Part shown: positions 18,824 through 26,768 of the stretch, in pieces | Layout: every line of letters begins with the position of its first letter | Position numbering within the stretch: the first letter of the stretch is position 1 | Made by a program: the position numbers and the translations under genes | From: Candidatus Pristimantibacillus lignocellulolyticus | Lineage (GTDB): Bacteria; Bacillota; Bacilli; Paenibacillales; Paenibacillaceae | Direction: 5' to 3' | DNA length: 64,000 bases | Assembly: GCA_023639215.1 (NCBI GenBank) | Contig: CP097899.1 | Span: 2,791,001 to 2,855,000 of the forward strand | Notes under the pieces: model-generated | The model's database searches: none | The model's input: only the letters and a program-made list of their open reading frames with translations | What the model was told of the DNA's origin: nothing

Positions 18824-18850
18824 TACTGTTTAGAGGAGCAGGTGGAGCAA

Positions 18851-20026
18851 TTGAGTACATTTTATCGACCAACTTGGGCAGATATTTCATTAGATGCATT
18901 GCATCATAATATAGAAGCAGTAAAATCTGGGTTAAAAGAAGGTACACGATTATTAGCATCGGTTAAAGCGAATGCATATGGTCACGGCTTAGTAGAAATT
19001 TCAAGAGCAGTAGAACGCTATGGTGTAGATTATTTAGGGGTAGCATTTCTTGATGAAGCATTGCAACTCCGTAAAGAAGGTATTCAATTACCGATTCTTG
19101 TTCTTGGTTTTGTAGCACCAGAACATTTGCATATTGCTAGAGAATACGATGTTACGATTGCCTTGTATCGTGAAGATCAATTACAGGCTGCCGCATCTAT
19201 GGAGGAGACTGCTAACAAGCGTCTTAAGGTCCACGTGAAAATAGATACCGGTATGGGAAGACTAGGGATATTAGGGCACGCGGAAGCTATTGCTTTTATC
19301 GAGAAGGCAATGGCTATTCCTGAGCTTTATGTTGAAGGTGTTTTCACTCATTATTCCAAGGCTGATGAAGCAGACAAAACCTATACATCTCTTCAATATG
19401 ATCGATTCCATGCTATTGAATGCCATATTAGACAAGAAGGCTGGGATATTCCGATCATTCATGCCGCGAATAGTGCGGGTGGAATGGACACTCCACAGTG
19501 GTCAGGTGATATGGTTCGTCTAGGAATTGCGATGTACGGCATGTATCCATCAGAAGAAGTGAATAAAGATAATATAGAATTAAAGCCTGTACTAAGCTTG
19601 AAGACTAAAGTTGTCCATGTCAAAGAAACCCCTTCAGATTGGGGGATTAGTTATGGTGCAAGATATGTAACGAATGAACCAGAATGGATCGGAACATTAC
19701 CAATCGGTTATGCGGATGGTTATAGTCGTATGTTGTCTGGTAAAATAGAAGTTTTACTGCAAGGTGAGCGAATTCCTGTGTTAGGTACCATATGCATGGA
19801 TCAATGCATGGTATCATTAGATAAGCTAAAAAATTATTCGATGGATTCATTACTGGATGAAGAAGTGGTACTGATTGGTCAGCAAGGTGAGCACACGATC
19901 ACTACTGAACAGATTGCTGGTTTATTAGGCACGATTAATTATGAATTAACTTGTATGATCGCTAGTCGTGTACCTCGTCGTTATATTGAGAATAATCAAA
20001 TAATTGCAGTCTCTAACGGAATGTAA
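18851..20026 (+). CDS. alr: Alanine racemase
   Basis: A fold-type III PLP enzyme that interconverts L- and D-alanine for peptidoglycan. The chosen start is TTG at 18851 with AGGTGG six bases upstream, giving 391 residues, normal for the family; a GTG nine bases earlier is an alternative. The PLP lysine is Lys39 in S-V-K-A-N-A-Y-G-H-G, and the second catalytic residue is the Tyr of I-S-Y-G-A-R-Y. Other signatures are K-I-D-T-G-M-G-R-L-G, H-A-A-N-S-A-G and T-I-C-M-D-Q-C-M. It lies between ydcC and mazEF as in B. subtilis. Its leader contains a copy of the structured repeat family. Confidence 0.96.
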   Translation: MSTFYRPTWADISLDALHHNIEAVKSGLKEGTRLLASVKANAYGHGLVEISRAVERYGVDYLGVAFLDEALQLRKEGIQLPILVLGFVAPEHLHIAREYDVTIALYREDQLQAAASMEETANKRLKVHVKIDTGMGRLGILGHAEAIAFIEKAMAIPELYVEGVFTHYSKADEADKTYTSLQYDRFHAIECHIRQEGWDIPIIHAANSAGGMDTPQWSGDMVRLGIAMYGMYPSEEVNKDNIELKPVLSLKTKVVHVKETPSDWGISYGARYVTNEPEWIGTLPIGYADGYSRMLSGKIEVLLQGERIPVLGTICMDQCMVSLDKLKNYSMDSLLDEEVVLIGQQGEHTITTEQIAGLLGTINYELTCMIASRVPRRYIENNQIIAVSNGM

Positions 20027-20029
20027 AAT

Positions 20030-20190
20030 CGCTCCAAGAACAAATTCTGTTCCAATCTGGGGACCGCTCCAAGAACAAATCACTGTTCCAATCGCCGTTG
20101 TCCTCGGATTTATTGAAAAGGTAATAGTGGTATAAATCCGAGGACAAAAACGACCGCTATCGCTTTTCCACTAGTGATTAGTTCTCTCCG
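20030..20190. repeat. Cluster of short direct and inverted repeats between alr and mazE
   Basis: Two near-identical units (20030-20057 and 20065-20094, CGCTCCAAGAACAAAT then TGTTCCAATC) each contain a small GAACA/TGTTC hairpin. They are followed by a perfect 16-bp inverted repeat, 20098-20113 with 20132-20147 (TTGTCCTCGGATTTAT), around an 18-nt loop. Outer flanks pair imperfectly (AGAACAAATCAC with GTGATTAGTTCT). There is no T-run on either strand, so it is not a classical terminator. It may be a miniature repetitive element or a structured RNA between the two genes. Confidence 0.55.
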
Positions 20191-20571
20191 CTACTAGCAT
20201 GGAGCATGTATGAAAAAAGTGAATTTTTTCCTTATGCTGCATAGATGATAGATCATTGTAAGCAACTTTTTGCAGTATTATTAAATTTGGATAATTTTAT
20301 CAGTAATTATTTATAGCTTCTAAGTGCCATTGTGGTGTAATATGATAGTACAATGGGAAAATAAATCAAAAATATATGTAAAGTGGAAGTTTTTACATGT
20401 GTTTTTTCATGCAAACATAACATGTTGAGTATTATCGCGATCACATCCATATATCGTTGGATATAGCATACTTGATATATTCATTACATATATATGATCA
20501 AGTATAGAAAAGTTATATTTATGTCATAATGTGTAGTAAAGTGTTGGAAAAGTTTTGGAGGTGCGAATTCT
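20191..20571 (+). promoter_or_regulatory. Region upstream of mazEF with an operator-like palindrome
   Basis: No gene is seen. An inverted repeat at 20468-20505 has perfect 9-bp arms (ATACTTGAT and ATCAAGTAT) around an AT-rich centre, about 70 bp before mazE. Ribbon-helix-helix antitoxins bind such sites to repress their own operon, so this is a candidate MazE/MazEF operator, by inference only. Confidence 0.35.
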
Positions 20572-20853
20572 GTGGCCAATATTCATAATACGAAGCGAAT
20601 AATGATCAGTCTGCCCGATCAATTGCTAGAAGAAGTTGATGGAATTGTCGCAACTGAAAAATCAAATCGCAGTGAGTTCATTCGCCAAGCAATGAAGCTG
20701 TATTTGATCGAGCGCAAGAAAAGACAAATACGTGAAAAAATGCAGCGTGGCTATATGGAAATGGCAAGAATTAACTTAAATATTGCCTCAGAAGCTTTTC
20801 AAGCGGAGGAAGAAGCAGACCATACTTTAGGTCGTCTTGTTAGCGGGGTGTAG
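20572..20853 (+). CDS. mazE: MazE-type antitoxin (ribbon-helix-helix, NdoAI/EndoAI)
   Basis: A 93-residue protein with GTG start and GGAGGTG upstream. The N-terminus (K-R-I-M-I-S-L-P-D-Q-L-L-E-E-V-D, then S-N-R-S-E-F-I-R-Q-A-M-K-L-Y) is the CopG/MetJ-like ribbon-helix-helix of NdoAI. The C-terminal half is charged and probably flexible; in the family it wraps the toxin and blocks its RNA groove. It is coupled to mazF, three bases downstream. The order alr-mazE-mazF is the conserved Bacillus arrangement. Confidence 0.93.
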   Translation: MANIHNTKRIMISLPDQLLEEVDGIVATEKSNRSEFIRQAMKLYLIERKKRQIREKMQRGYMEMARINLNIASEAFQAEEEADHTLGRLVSGV

Positions 20854-20856
20854 GGA

Positions 20857-21207
20857 TTGATCGTAAAACGCGGAGATGTGTTTTTTGCTGATTTATCACC
20901 AGTTGTAGGCTCAGAGCAGGGTGGAGTTAGGCCTGTTCTAGTCATACAAAATGATATTGGTAATCGCTTCAGCCCTACAGTTATTGTAGCGGCTATTACT
21001 GCACAGATTCAAAAAGCAAAATTGCCTACTCATGTTGAGATGGATGCAGAAAAACATGGGTTCGATCGTGATTCAGTTGTTCTTCTTGAACAAATTCGTA
21101 CGATTGATAAACAACGTCTAACAGATAAAATTACACATTTGGATGATGAAACGATGCGCAAGGTTGATGATGCACTTTTGATAAGTGTAGGATTAATTGA
21201 TTTTTAA
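20857..21207 (+). CDS. mazF: MazF-type endoribonuclease toxin (EndoA/NdoA)
   Basis: A 116-residue toxin starting at TTG with GGGG upstream. The PemK/MazF fold is clear: V-K-R-G-D-V-F-F-A-D-L, then G-V-R-P-V-L-V-I-Q-N with catalytic Arg25, A-A-I-T with catalytic Thr48, and D-S-V-V-L-L-E-Q-I-R-T-I-D. It is a sequence-specific mRNA interferase; B. subtilis EndoA cuts UACAU. Both catalytic residues are intact, so it should be active and held in check by the antitoxin. Confidence 0.95.
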   Translation: MIVKRGDVFFADLSPVVGSEQGGVRPVLVIQNDIGNRFSPTVIVAAITAQIQKAKLPTHVEMDAEKHGFDRDSVVLLEQIRTIDKQRLTDKITHLDDETMRKVDDALLISVGLIDF

Positions 21208-21264
21208 AATAGACATATTTAGGAAAATTAGCTATAATTAAAATAAAACCTGATAAAATATGTG

Positions 21265-21314
21265 AAGAACGCATACCGAACTATCGATACCGATAGTGGC
21301 ATGCGTTCTTTTTT
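21265..21314 (+). terminator. Terminator after mazEF
   Basis: AAGAACGCAT pairs with ATGCGTTCTT, with an inner ACTATCG/CGATAGT stem, followed by six T residues. It ends the mazEF unit before the Tad operon. Confidence 0.9.
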
Positions 21315-21428
21315 GCTATTTGCAGGTTCATTTTGATCTAACAGGTCAATAAGAAAGGCGTGATGTCCCAATTAGACTAAAGTCGCAAGATGTTAAAGTG
21401 TCATGCGAATGAAGGAGGGAAGAGTAAT

Positions 21429-22148
21429 ATGTTAAGAAGTAGAAAGATGTTAATTACTTTACTATCAGCTATACTCTCGGCAGTCTTAGTATATGGACTA
21501 TATCTGATGCAATCAGAGCGCATTCAAGCAGAGGAACAAGTTCAAGTGGTTGTACCAAGTCAATGGATTGAAGCGGGACAAATGATTACGATGGATCAAT
21601 TGAAGTTGTTGCCCATGCCGAATTCATTAGCTACAGCTGAAATGGTTTTCGACATAGCCGATGTCATTGGGCAAGAATCAGTAGTTCCATTAGGCAGTAA
21701 TGAACCAATATTACAATGGAAACTTAATCGCTACGCACTTCATCCGAATGAACAAGAAGCGACCTTTCAGATTCCTAGAGATTATATTAAATCTATATCT
21801 AATGGTATTCGTGCTGGAGATGCAGTCTGGATCTACAGTTCTGGTGAACAATCTGCACCAACAAAAATATTCCAACAAGATATTATCGTGGCATCAGTGA
21901 AAACTGGATCGAATCTTGAAGTTGATGCTCCAGAAGAGGACGGTAAAAATGCAATTGTACGCAGTAACGCAGAGCAAATGTATGCCTCTCGGCGTATTGC
22001 TAATGGCATGATCGAGTATATCAATGTCAATCTTACTGAAGAACAATGGTTGTATATTGATAATCTTTGTAGAACAGGTGAGGTTAAGCTCGTTATTGCT
22101 TATCATTCTTTACCGAAGTTAGTGAAAGGACAGGTTAATGATGAATAG
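21429..22148 (+). CDS. CpaB/RcpC-like Tad pilus assembly protein (SAF domain)
   Basis: The chosen ATG at 21429 has GAAGGAGGG upstream and gives 239 residues. One N-terminal membrane segment (about residues 5-25) is followed by an SAF-like domain (V-V-V-P-S-Q-W-I-E-A-G-Q-M-I-T-M-D-Q-L, then S-V-V-P-L-G-S-N-E-P-I-L) and a CpaB/RcpC-type region (G-I-R-A-G-D-A-V-W-I-Y). CpaB-type proteins are envelope components of Tad pili. It is the first gene of an operon running to 27.7 kb and overlaps the next gene by 11 bp. Similarity is moderate, but the context makes the call firm. Confidence 0.8.
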   Translation: MLRSRKMLITLLSAILSAVLVYGLYLMQSERIQAEEQVQVVVPSQWIEAGQMITMDQLKLLPMPNSLATAEMVFDIADVIGQESVVPLGSNEPILQWKLNRYALHPNEQEATFQIPRDYIKSISNGIRAGDAVWIYSSGEQSAPTKIFQQDIIVASVKTGSNLEVDAPEEDGKNAIVRSNAEQMYASRRIANGMIEYINVNLTEEQWLYIDNLCRTGEVKLVIAYHSLPKLVKGQVNDE

Positions 22149-23025
22149 TGGTAGTACTAATTATCATCCCCACAAGCAGTTATTAACGTTCATAGGAACG
22201 ACTCCCAACATTGGTACAACAATCTGTGCGATCGCTACAGCATATCGTATTGTTGAAGTTACAGAGTGTAAAGTAGCATTTCTTTGTATGAATTTCAAAT
22301 CTTCGAAGTTACACCGATACTTCAAAATCCCCGCTGCGCAGGCAACTGTCGACGAACTACTTCCACATTTACGTTCAGGTTCACTTACATCAACGATGTT
22401 CATGAACGCGATGACCATATCACCATCACATCCTCAATTACATGTATTGCTTGGCAATCGATATCGAGAAATGGCAGAGTATTTCAGCGATGAAGATATA
22501 GAGCAGTTAATTACTATCGCTAGAAATCACTATGATTATGTCATTATCGATTGCAATGCTTATTGGGACAATGCAGGAAGTTTATGTAGTATGCAACAAG
22601 CAGATGAAATTGTGGTAGTTACAACCAATGCGCTATCTCATTTCCAAGAAGATGCAAAAAGTTGGTACGGTACGATGTCTCATTCGCTAGGGTTAAATGA
22701 TAAGAATGTACATGCTCTTATCATCAGACAAAGTAAACATTACTCAGGATTTACGGTACAAGAAATTGAGAAGGAGTTGCAATTGAAGGTCATTGGTGAT
22801 GTACAGTTTCCTACTTCCTTATTTGCTAGCTTAGATGAGGGTGAACTAGACTATTGGCTAACTGAAACATCTGAAGGGCGTAACTGGTTAATTGGATTGT
22901 CGATTAATTTACTTCCTGAGCAATACACGATTAAAAAGCCACGAATATGGAAAAATATGCATGCAATATGGCAACGTAAGGTGAAGCAATCATTAACGAA
23001 AGCCGTCGGAGATCACGATAACTAA
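22138..23025 (+). CDS. TadZ/CpaE-like ParA-family protein with degenerate Walker A
   Basis: A 295-residue protein in the position where Tad operons carry TadZ/CpaE, the localisation factor for pilus assembly. The N-terminal F-I-G-T-T-P-N-I-G-T-T aligns with the deviant Walker A of ParA/MinD (KGGxGKT) but has no lysine, as in atypical TadZ proteins. D-Y-V-I-I-D-C-N-A-Y-W-D-N is the Walker-B-like strand, and V-V-V-T-T-N-A-L-S-H-F is the following strand. ATP hydrolysis is doubtful. The start overlaps cpaB by 11 bp; an ATG three bases later is equally possible. Confidence 0.78.
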   Translation: MMNSGSTNYHPHKQLLTFIGTTPNIGTTICAIATAYRIVEVTECKVAFLCMNFKSSKLHRYFKIPAAQATVDELLPHLRSGSLTSTMFMNAMTISPSHPQLHVLLGNRYREMAEYFSDEDIEQLITIARNHYDYVIIDCNAYWDNAGSLCSMQQADEIVVVTTNALSHFQEDAKSWYGTMSHSLGLNDKNVHALIIRQSKHYSGFTVQEIEKELQLKVIGDVQFPTSLFASLDEGELDYWLTETSEGRNWLIGLSINLLPEQYTIKKPRIWKNMHAIWQRKVKQSLTKAVGDHDN

Positions 23026-23105
23026 ATGCTTACGATGTAACTTTTTATAAGCAAGAAGCTATATTCTGAGGATAATAAAAAGTTTTAGGAGTTGAACTGT
23101 TCAAT

Positions 23106-24452
23106 ATGACGGACAAAGAGATTAAACGATTTTCGGCAATTGAATTTATGTCCCGACACAAAGTGAAAAATGATGATATTCAAGCTGATAACGGATCTTT
23201 CCTTCAATTTCAGAACCTATGCAATGAGATGCGGAGTTTTTTGAGTACACCGAGAGGTTTGAATGAGGAAGAACGAAAGGAATACAGCGAGTCACTCAAT
23301 CAAGCGGTTTTGGGTTTCCCAGATGCAAGACAGTATATATTAAATATTATTGCTGACCGATTATTGAAGCTACATATTAATGAGATAGAACAATATGAAC
23401 ATCCCTACGCCTCGCTTGCGGAAGCGATATTTTCTGAAGTAGTCGGCATGCATGTGCTGGAAGTTATCATTCGAGATACGGATGGACTTGAGGAAATTCA
23501 AGTAGTTGGAACAAATATATATACGATAATACGCGGCGAAGTAAGTCTCTCTCCTTATCGTTTCGAACAATTGAAAGAGGTAGAACGTATTCAACAAAAT
23601 TTGGTGTTATTCAATAACGATCAAATTAATATGCGTAAACGTTGGGCGGAAGTTATGCTTCGAGATGGTTCTCGTGTAACCATAACAGGACTTGGATATA
23701 CTGCACTTCCAACGTTGACGATTCGTTTTTATACACTTCGTAATATTCCTCTCTCACAATTAGCAAATGCCCCTTATAGAATGATGTCTCCCAGTATGCT
23801 TACTGTCTTCCATTTGATCCTTCAAAATCGGTATAATCTCGTTCTTATTGGCCCAACAAATACAGGGAAAACAAACCTATTGAAAGCTTGTATAGCTGAG
23901 CTACCAGCAGAAGAAAGATTGGTAACCATTGAAGGACGATATGAGATGATGATTAGTAGAGATTATCCTAATCGCAATATTATAGAGTATGAAATTAATG
24001 AGGATGATTATTTGCATAGCTCTAACCAAGCATTTAAACTCGCTCTTCGCCAATCACCTCAGCGTATTATTCATGCTGAGATCCGTGATGATGATGCAAA
24101 CATTTATGTGAGAGCTTGTACACGAGGACATCATGGAAGTATGACGACAGTACATGCCAATCAGCTTGAAGATGTCCCAGAAGCTATCGTAGACATGTGT
24201 ATGCTTGATGGCAGGGGCATGGATGCTAATCGTCTAGCAAAACGAATAACACAATTTGTGACCGAGATTGGTATTCAGCTTCAGCTTGTAAATGGTCGGC
24301 GTATTATTACAAGAATCGGAAGATTACAGTGGGATAATGATGAAGTTCGCGTTACCGATTGGGTTACTTATCATCCGGAAACGGATCAATGGACAATACA
24401 TTGGCATTATATACGCCAGGAGTTACCTCATATTGAGGAAGGAGTTTCCTAA
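23106..24452 (+). CDS. tadA: CpaF/TadA-type secretion ATPase
   Basis: A 448-residue type II/IV secretion ATPase that powers Tad pilus assembly in the cytoplasm. Walker A is G-P-T-N-T-G-K-T with Lys255, and the D/E-rich Walker B region is R-I-I-H-A-E-I-R-D-D-D. The conserved histidine box T-R-G-H-H-G-S-M-T-T-V-H-A-N is typical of CpaF. The N-terminal 200 residues match the CpaF N-domain (A-I-F-S-E-V-V-G, I-Q-V-V-G-T-N-I-Y-T-I). In most CpaF proteins the box reads E-x-R-G-x-E-A; here the third position is D-D-D-A. The stop overlaps the next start by one base. Confidence 0.92.
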   Translation: MTDKEIKRFSAIEFMSRHKVKNDDIQADNGSFLQFQNLCNEMRSFLSTPRGLNEEERKEYSESLNQAVLGFPDARQYILNIIADRLLKLHINEIEQYEHPYASLAEAIFSEVVGMHVLEVIIRDTDGLEEIQVVGTNIYTIIRGEVSLSPYRFEQLKEVERIQQNLVLFNNDQINMRKRWAEVMLRDGSRVTITGLGYTALPTLTIRFYTLRNIPLSQLANAPYRMMSPSMLTVFHLILQNRYNLVLIGPTNTGKTNLLKACIAELPAEERLVTIEGRYEMMISRDYPNRNIIEYEINEDDYLHSSNQAFKLALRQSPQRIIHAEIRDDDANIYVRACTRGHHGSMTTVHANQLEDVPEAIVDMCMLDGRGMDANRLAKRITQFVTEIGIQLQLVNGRRIITRIGRLQWDNDEVRVTDWVTYHPETDQWTIHWHYIRQELPHIEEGVS

Positions 24453-25393
24453 TGATTTTTCAGGTAATGACCTTATTCATTGTTGGTGTATTGTTTCTTG
24501 TACTTATGTATATCATTGAGAATTTAATCATTACAGTGTTCACAAGGCAACGACGTAAAAGTCGTCTAACAACAATAGTGACAACTCAAACATTACGTCG
24601 GAAGTCATGGATACAAAGGTTTGTGTTGAAGGTAATAACTCATCTAAATCATCTGCTACAAACATTACGATTTTCTGCTAGTGGAGAACGTTTATTTCAT
24701 TGGTTATTAAGTATTGCGCTTGTAGGTGGAGTGCTAGGATATTACATGTTCGGATCAATGAAGGGGGCTATTCTTTGTTCAGCTATGGTAGCAGGGATAC
24801 CTTATATTTGTCTCAAAATGCTACTTATCCATCGACAATTAGAAGCGCAGATTGATTTCCTACCTGCAGTTGAACTGTTCTATCAATGCTATCTTATAAC
24901 TGGCGAACGTCAGATTAAAATCGCTTTAGCAAAGGTTATCGAAGAGAATAGAATAGCAGGGCCAATGAAAGGGATATTTGAGCAACTATATCGTAATTTA
25001 TGTGTGCGCGATAATGATGATGAAAGCTTAGATATATTCGCAAATTCGCTCGGACATATATGGGCTGACTATTTTGTGCAAATGGTAAAAGTAGCTTTGC
25101 ATGAGGGGGTTACGATTTCGAGCAGCTTAAAACAATTAATTCATGATATGAGAGCTGCAAGGCGTGCGAATGAGCAGGAAAGACATCAACTATTAGAGAT
25201 AAGAATTGCTAATTTTACTCCTTTAATATTTCTACTCTTATTTGTTGTTATTAATTTCAAGTACAATCGTGAGCAATCGTTACATTACTACTTCTATGAC
25301 CAGTCAGGTCGTGAAATGATACTGCATATGATTACGATGATTTTTTTATCTTTCCTTATGGGGATCTATTTATCGCGCAAGAAAATGACCTAA
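24452..25393 (+). CDS. TadB-like inner-membrane platform protein
   Basis: A 313-residue membrane protein starting inside the tadA stop codon. One N-terminal segment, a central pair of segments (about 90-130) and a C-terminal pair (about 255-312) flank a cytoplasmic helical domain. That domain has F-L-P-A-V-E-L-F-Y-Q-C-Y, F-V-Q-M-V-K-V-A-L-H-E-G and S-L-K-Q-L-I-H-D-M-R-A-A, the T2SSF-type fold of TadB/TadC. It should form the membrane platform on which the ATPase acts. Confidence 0.8.
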   Translation: MIFQVMTLFIVGVLFLVLMYIIENLIITVFTRQRRKSRLTTIVTTQTLRRKSWIQRFVLKVITHLNHLLQTLRFSASGERLFHWLLSIALVGGVLGYYMFGSMKGAILCSAMVAGIPYICLKMLLIHRQLEAQIDFLPAVELFYQCYLITGERQIKIALAKVIEENRIAGPMKGIFEQLYRNLCVRDNDDESLDIFANSLGHIWADYFVQMVKVALHEGVTISSSLKQLIHDMRAARRANEQERHQLLEIRIANFTPLIFLLLFVVINFKYNREQSLHYYFYDQSGREMILHMITMIFLSFLMGIYLSRKKMT

Positions 25394-25450
25394 TCTACAA
25401 TCCATAATTTGAACTTTCAAAAATATCTTAATTTGAATCGCGAGAGGTGT

Positions 25451-26347
25451 ATGATGGTTGAATTTCAGTGGTACAACTGGATCTTATTTGGCGCTCAAAT
25501 TGTATTTGGAACTATCGGGATTGGGGCAATTTTACATAGCATTCCTTCATCATCTCGAAGTCATTCGATCCAGCGTAAGCTATGGGGATGGCGTAAAAGA
25601 GAACCCTCTCCAAAGTTGCTTAGATTGTTTGGGATAGAGGCTCAAAACGTACTTCAAAGTAATCATGCCATATTGTGGGCTGGATGTGGCTTCAATGATT
25701 CGATTCTAGCTTATATGCTACTGAGACAAGTATTACTATGGGGAGGTTATACAAGTACGATTCTATTAATGCTATTTATACAATTACTTTCGCTTCGATG
25801 GAGCATGAATCTAGTAATCATCTTGTCGATTCTTTTAGGTGTAATTACTGCCTTGCATTTGGATCAATACTGGCTTCGAGTCTACCGTCAATTACGAGCG
25901 AACTACATCACAAAGGAAATTTACGCTATTAGCGGGCAACTTCTCTATTTTGCAGATTCTAAGCTACATATTCATACGAAGCTGCGTAAATGCATACCTT
26001 ATAGTCGGTTACTGCGCAAAGACATGGAAATATTGCTTGCTGATTGGTATCATGACCCAACTATAGCACTACAAAGGTTCAAACAAGCAATAGGTACCGA
26101 AGAGGGAATTAGTTTTGTAGATACAATTGATGCACTTAGACAGCATGATAATGAGGATTTTTACATATTGCTAAGGACGAGACTCCTAGATTATAAAGAC
26201 ACGATTGAATTAGCGAAGGAAGGAAGAAAAGAAACAGCATCCTACGTTCTATTCGTCATTGCTGGTATTCCCATTCTCTATACATTTCAAGTATTTATCT
26301 ATCCATGGGTTCAAGAGGTTAATAAACTATTATCGCTCATGAATTAA
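25451..26347 (+). CDS. TadC-like inner-membrane platform protein
   Basis: The chosen start is ATG at 25451 with GAGAGGTG upstream; a TTG 42 bases earlier lacks a ribosome site, and the adjacent ATG at 25454 is equally good. The product has about 298 residues with membrane segments near the N-terminus, in the middle (about 90-140) and at the C-terminus (about 265-290). The cytoplasmic part (I-T-K-E-I-Y-A-I-S-G-Q-L, then E-E-G-I-S-F-V-D-T-I-D-A-L) fits the TadC position. Sequence similarity to named TadC proteins is weak, so the call leans on operon order. Confidence 0.68.
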   Translation: MMVEFQWYNWILFGAQIVFGTIGIGAILHSIPSSSRSHSIQRKLWGWRKREPSPKLLRLFGIEAQNVLQSNHAILWAGCGFNDSILAYMLLRQVLLWGGYTSTILLMLFIQLLSLRWSMNLVIILSILLGVITALHLDQYWLRVYRQLRANYITKEIYAISGQLLYFADSKLHIHTKLRKCIPYSRLLRKDMEILLADWYHDPTIALQRFKQAIGTEEGISFVDTIDALRQHDNEDFYILLRTRLLDYKDTIELAKEGRKETASYVLFVIAGIPILYTFQVFIYPWVQEVNKLLSLMN

Positions 26348-26369
26348 ATCTGAGAAAGGAGGTGATGAG

Positions 26370-26519
26370 ATGAAAAATATATTAATGACGGTAATGATGT
26401 TGATTGTTGTCGTTCTTCTGTTCAATAATATTATCTCGAAAGATGGAACAGGAACGAAAGCTCAAATTCAATCACAAGGTGATGCTGCTAATTTGAAGAT
26501 TAGTACTGTAACACCTTAA
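26370..26519 (+). CDS. 49-residue membrane micro-protein in the Tad operon, candidate pilin-like subunit
   Basis: A complete frame with the best ribosome site in the operon, AAAGGAGGTGATGAG, directly before the ATG. After a short lysine-containing leader comes a hydrophobic stretch of about 17 residues (I-L-M-T-V-M-M-L-I-V-V-V-L-L-F) and a polar, gly/ser/gln-rich tail. This is the size and layout expected of a Flp-like or small structural subunit, and it sits directly after tadC, where no Flp pilin gene is otherwise found. The canonical Gly-Glu prepilin cleavage motif is absent, so the pilin role is inference. Confidence 0.6.
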   Translation: MKNILMTVMMLIVVVLLFNNIISKDGTGTKAQIQSQGDAANLKISTVTP

Positions 26520-26621
26520 AAGTGTTAGGACATCATTCAATGAAACGACAGGCTACTCCGGAATTGCCTCTACCTATCTCCGAACGTTACCCCTTATTCA
26601 ATAAGAAAAAGAGGGATGTGC

Positions 26622-26768
26622 ATGAAAGAACTTATAGTTACTTGCGCCTTGCTCCTAACAATGGTAATCATTTATTTATCGGTTATTCAAGCTCAGGATG
26701 GAGTGAAGGATCAGATTGATATGTCTAACTCGCATCTGACCAATTATGTGAAAGGGATTGACGCATGA
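26622..26768 (+). CDS. 48-residue membrane micro-protein in the Tad operon
   Basis: A complete frame whose stop overlaps the next gene start (ATGA at 26765), with AGAGGGATG upstream of its ATG. Residues about 4-22 are hydrophobic (L-I-V-T-C-A-L-L-L-T-M-V-I-I-Y-L), followed by a polar tail (D-G-V-K-D-Q-I-D-M). It is transcribed with, and probably translationally coupled to, the following pseudopilin-like gene. A possible overlapping frame at 26522-26719 has no ribosome site and is not preferred. The function is unknown; it is probably a small pilus or membrane accessory subunit. Confidence 0.6.
   Translation: MKELIVTCALLLTMVIIYLSVIQAQDGVKDQIDMSNSHLTNYVKGIDA

Noticed and set aside
18621..18850. 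T-box riboswitch in the alr leader or in the 188-bp repeats, because TTGGTACACGCG resembles the T-box core TGGNACCGCG.
   Set aside because: The match is partial (an extra AC), there is no downstream terminator/antiterminator pair, no Stem I specifier arrangement is evident, and a tandem fourfold array of T-boxes is not expected.
26522..26719. A 65-codon open frame in the Tad operon.
   Set aside because: It starts at GTG without a ribosome site and overlaps the better supported 48-codon membrane gene at 26622, which has a ribosome site and an ATGA junction.
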